Source: an uncultured Parabacteroides sp. (GTDB taxonomy: Bacteria > Bacteroidota > Bacteroidia > Bacteroidales > Tannerellaceae). Taken from it: a stretch of 64,000 nucleotides of DNA. The position numbers and the translations under genes were made by a program. Positions 61,806 through 64,000 of the stretch are shown in pieces. Location: assembly GCA_900541965.1 (NCBI GenBank), contig UQLN01000002.1, positions 80,257 through 144,256 on the forward strand, read 5' to 3'. The notes below the pieces were generated by a model. That model was given only the letters and a program-made list of their open reading frames with translations. It did no database searches and was not told the origin of the DNA. How positions within the stretch are numbered: the first letter of the stretch is position 1; each line of letters starts with the position of its first letter.

Positions 61806-62158
61806 ATCCCTATCTTGGTTAAGAGTTCGTGAATCCTTGCCACTGCCACCTTGCAGTCCCACCGTTCATCGTGGAAGCCTCCGGCGTTAGCCTTGTGCGC
61901 AAGCTGGTTGAGATTGTTCGCCATGCCACAGAGTTGGCGGATGTATCCGGCGTGTTCCTCAGACAGTCGTTCTTTCACATGACCGTTCCGGAAACACCCC
62001 CTCATATATTCACTCGGTGATACACCAGCCTCATGCGCCCGTGTCAGCAGACGGTAGTAGTCGGCTGTCGCCATCTTCACCGCGACACGGTATTTCAGTT
62101 TCTCGGTCGCTTCCTTCTTGGGGCGACCACCCTTGTTACGTTCCTTGTTCTGTTCCAT
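61802..62158 (-). CDS. MobC-like relaxosome protein (MobA)
   Basis: This 118 aa protein has a basic N-terminus 'KGGRPKKEATEKLKYRVAVKM' and a helical bundle with 'CGMANNLNQLAHKANAGGF', the signature of MobC-type relaxosome accessory proteins that help melt oriT for the relaxase. It is directly upstream of the relaxase gene and downstream of the hairpin region 62226-62285. Confidence 0.9.
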   Translation of the reverse strand: MEQNKERNKGGRPKKEATEKLKYRVAVKMATADYYRLLTRAHEAGVSPSEYMRGCFRNGHVKERLSEEHAGYIRQLCGMANNLNQLAHKANAGGFHDERWDCKVAVARIHELLTKIGI

Positions 62159-62225
62159 ATTTCGTTTCTTCTAATTCTGTTACTGATTATACTGTATAGA
62201 CCAACGGGATGCCATCTTCCGAAAC

Positions 62226-62285
62226 TTGGGAAGTGGGTAGCAAGCGGTTTCGGTACGCCCGAAACACAAACTTGCTACCTCCCAA
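62226..62285. other. nested inverted repeats, oriT candidate
   Basis: TTGGG...GTAGCAAG (62226-62244) pairs with CTTGCTAC...CCCAA (62271-62285). Inside lies GTTTCGG (62247-62253) paired with CCGAAAC (62259-62265). Two stacked hairpins directly upstream of mobC-relaxase genes are the expected position and shape of an origin of transfer. Confidence 0.58.
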
Positions 62286-62334
62286 TCCTTATGGAATGAG
62301 TTTTGAGCATCTCACGTTTTTCTTGTTCAAGGTG

Positions 62335-63273
62335 CTATAATCCAAGTCCTTTCTTTTTGGGTTTTACGATGGTTCGTGGAGGTGGATTAACGGTTACATT
62401 CTGCCACTTACCGCATAGGTAATCGTTCAGGTCTTTATGTCCGTTGTAGTTGTCGGAGAAGTCCCTGATACGACCGCTGAACTCTCTTGCCAATTCCAAG
62501 TAGGCATTTCTTCCAGCCTCGTCATTGTCAAGCAGGCAGTGGATGCGCTCGTACCCATGCAGCACATCCATTGCTTTGGAAACATTGGCAACCGAATTGA
62601 GAACGACATAATCCTGCCCATCAAGATTGGGCATGGTCGGGCAGTTCTTCATCCGCAACGTGAGGAAGGACAGATAGTCCATCATACCCTCGAACACGAG
62701 ACACTTCTCTTGCTGTTCTCCTTGCTGGCGTATATAACTGATGTCTTTGGGTGCGATGCAACCCTTGAAAAAACGGTTACGCACTTCATATCCTCCGGCA
62801 ACATTGGGAAAGCCGATGGCGAAATAGGGCTTGCCGTTATGGATGAAGTGCAGCTCCTTACATTCCAGCCTTGCCAAGTTGATGTTTATTCCCCTTTCCT
62901 GCAAATAACGGAGCAATGCAGGATGGGTAAGTTCTCCCACCTCCAAATGCTGGAAACTCGGTTCGGATGCTTGCTGGCGAAAAGAGAAAGATACGGAACG
63001 GATGTGCGGTACTCGCTCCGCTATCTTGTTGAGCAAGTAGGGCACATAGTCGGATGCGTATAGTTCCTCTGCCAAAGCGATGATGTTACCGCCTTTGCCA
63101 AGCCCGTAATCGAACCACAGGTTACGGTCGGTGTTCACTTTGAACGAGGCTTCCGTTTCCTCCCGGAATGGTGATTTGTACCAAAGGCTGTTGCCTTGCT
63201 GTTTGACGGGCGTGTAGCCCAAACTTTGCAGATAGTCTGCAATTCTGATTTGTTTTGCTTCTTGGATGTTCAT
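62335..63273 (-). CDS. TOPRIM-domain DNA primase of a mobile element
   Basis: This 312 aa protein has an N-terminal DnaG-like zinc-binding-type region ('SLWYKSPFREETEASFKVN') without the complete Cys set and a TOPRIM domain with 'CLVFEGMMDYLSFL' (Glu) and 'CLLDNDEAGRNAYLEL' (Asp pair). Such primases support replication or transfer of Bacteroides mobilizable elements. It is downstream of another replication-type gene and 177 nt upstream of mobC. Confidence 0.88.
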   Translation of the reverse strand: MNIQEAKQIRIADYLQSLGYTPVKQQGNSLWYKSPFREETEASFKVNTDRNLWFDYGLGKGGNIIALAEELYASDYVPYLLNKIAERVPHIRSVSFSFRQQASEPSFQHLEVGELTHPALLRYLQERGININLARLECKELHFIHNGKPYFAIGFPNVAGGYEVRNRFFKGCIAPKDISYIRQQGEQQEKCLVFEGMMDYLSFLTLRMKNCPTMPNLDGQDYVVLNSVANVSKAMDVLHGYERIHCLLDNDEAGRNAYLELAREFSGRIRDFSDNYNGHKDLNDYLCGKWQNVTVNPPPRTIVKPKKKGLGL

Positions 63274-63531
63274 GGTTTATTCTTTCTACGGATTTGATGA
63301 TGAGTGTAATAATGTTGATTTGATGAATGACACATATATTATGCTGTATGTTAAGGCTTTATTTCCTCAACATCTTCTCAACAAACCACTCACAAAAAGA
63401 GAATCCAACAAAGGATGCTGTTGTTTTCTCAACATTTCTTTTCGATTGTTGAGCATTTGTTGAGAGTGTATGTTGTTTGTTTTCAGCATGGTTATATACT
63501 TATTCAACAATTCAACAAAAAAAGAATGATG
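63274..63531. repeat. gene-free region with CTCAACA repeats
   Basis: Five copies of CTCAACA, three direct (63366, 63377, 63428) and two inverted (TGTTGAG at 63447 and 63458), lie within 100 nt, and ATTCAACA sequences follow near 63500. This iteron-like cluster upstream of the primase gene could be a replication origin or a binding site of a regulator. Confidence 0.5.
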
Positions 63532-63996
63532 TTACAGGGAGTCAAGTTGCTTCCTTGTGACTGTATAGAACCGTCCAACTCTCTTAATCGGCTCATAACG
63601 GCACTCCCGATTGTAATTAAATTGGTAGGTCGTATAGGTAAGTCCGTTGGATGCCGGAGTAAGTTTCCAACACTCTTGCAGCACTTTCCGTACTTGGTAC
63701 TTCTCCACCTTTACCTGTGAGTGTACCAGCAAAAGAAGAAGGTCGTTGTAACAGAACGAGAATGTGTCCGTACCGACACTGTCCATGATGTCAAGGATAA
63801 GTTCGTGTATCTCTATCTCCAATCGGTTGCGGTTGCTGCGGATAATCTTCCGCAAGGCTTCGGTATGCAACAACGAGGGTGCAAACCACATACGGCTTTC
63901 TTTTTCGGTGGATAGCTGTCTGTGTTGCAGGAAATGGAGAAAGGCAGGTATCTCCGCTTTCAGCTTTTGCAGGAAGTCGGTATCATCGGACTGCAA
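63532..63996 (-). CDS. C-terminal part of a replication-type protein (runs off the window)
   Basis: The visible 154 residues continue past the window edge at the N-terminal side. 'FLQKLKAEIPAFLHFLQHRQL' (shown in part) and 'RVGRFYTVTRKQLD' resemble C-terminal regions of primase/helicase proteins (VapE- or DUF3987-like) of Bacteroides elements. I am not certain which family it is. It precedes the TOPRIM primase gene on the same strand. Confidence 0.55.
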   Translation of the reverse strand: MQSDDTDFLQKLKAEIPAFLHFLQHRQLSTEKESRMWFAPSLLHTEALRKIIRSNRNRLEIEIHELILDIMDSVGTDTFSFCYNDLLLLLVHSQVKVEKYQVRKVLQECWKLTPASNGLTYTTYQFNYNRECRYEPIKRVGRFYTVTRKQLDSL

Positions 63997-64000
63997 GCGG

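Noticed and set aside
1..64000. CRISPR arrays, tRNA and rRNA genes
   Set aside because: I looked for regularly spaced direct repeats and conserved tRNA/rRNA segments and saw none. A tRNA could be missed by eye, so this is not a proof of absence.

Overview
The window looks like a chromosomal segment of a gut Bacteroidales bacterium, most likely Parabacteroides or a close relative. Support comes from Bacteroidota TAnnTTTG-type -7 promoter boxes, lipoproteins with acidic residues after the lipobox Cys, DUF4493/PCMD lipoproteins, a GLPGLI protein, a UpxY antiterminator, ATP-type PEP carboxykinase, a KorAB ferredoxin oxidoreductase, and Bacteroides-type mobilization genes. The species call is inference. 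No rRNA, tRNA or CRISPR array was seen.

Layout. 0-6.8 kb: a minus-strand operon of four DUF4493 lipoproteins (two with C-terminal PCMD domains) and the start of a fifth secreted protein, with a divergent AraC regulator. 7.9-17.5 kb: housekeeping genes (ComM-like ATPase, TlpA-like lipoprotein, pckA, korBA, alanine dehydrogenase, shikimate kinase). 17.5-27.1 kb: an envelope-glycan region (outer-membrane protein, GtrA, GT39, RNase H, three glycosyltransferases, lipopolysaccharide-type kinase, heptosyltransferase-like GT9, DUF4254), probably for the lipopolysaccharide core. 27.2-32.9 kb: a two-component system next to a GLPGLI protein and a TonB-receptor-like outer-membrane protein. 32.9-40.0 kb: a UpxY-led polysaccharide locus with five glycosyltransferases and a polymerase but no initiating transferase or flippase. 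40.5-43.3 kb: DMT transporter, Na+/alanine symporter, DUF488 protein.

43.3-46.4 kb: a histidine kinase/response regulator pair transcribed divergently from a cassette of five tiny genes. Each encodes a 40-51 aa peptide with a double-glycine leader, and the cassette ends at a strong terminator. This is the most interesting system in the window: a likely secreted peptide (bacteriocin or pheromone) cassette.

46.7-64 kb: an accessory mosaic. An arsenic-resistance operon appears split. arsC and the 3' half of a permease lie at 46.7-47.9 kb and a 3'-truncated arsR at 60.3-60.6 kb, all on the same strand. Between them are about 12.4 kb of mobile DNA: an N-terminally truncated IntDOT-type integrase, a hypothetical cargo gene, excisionase-like HTH genes, an IS110-family insertion, a GNAT gene, DUF5712 relaxase and BfmA-like mobilization genes, an outer-membrane receptor operon, and an ISAon1-type IS with clear terminal inverted repeats that supplies the arsR stop codon. 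Beyond arsR lies another mobilization/replication module (relaxase, MobC, TOPRIM primase, end of a further replication-type protein) with a hairpin oriT candidate and iteron-like repeats.
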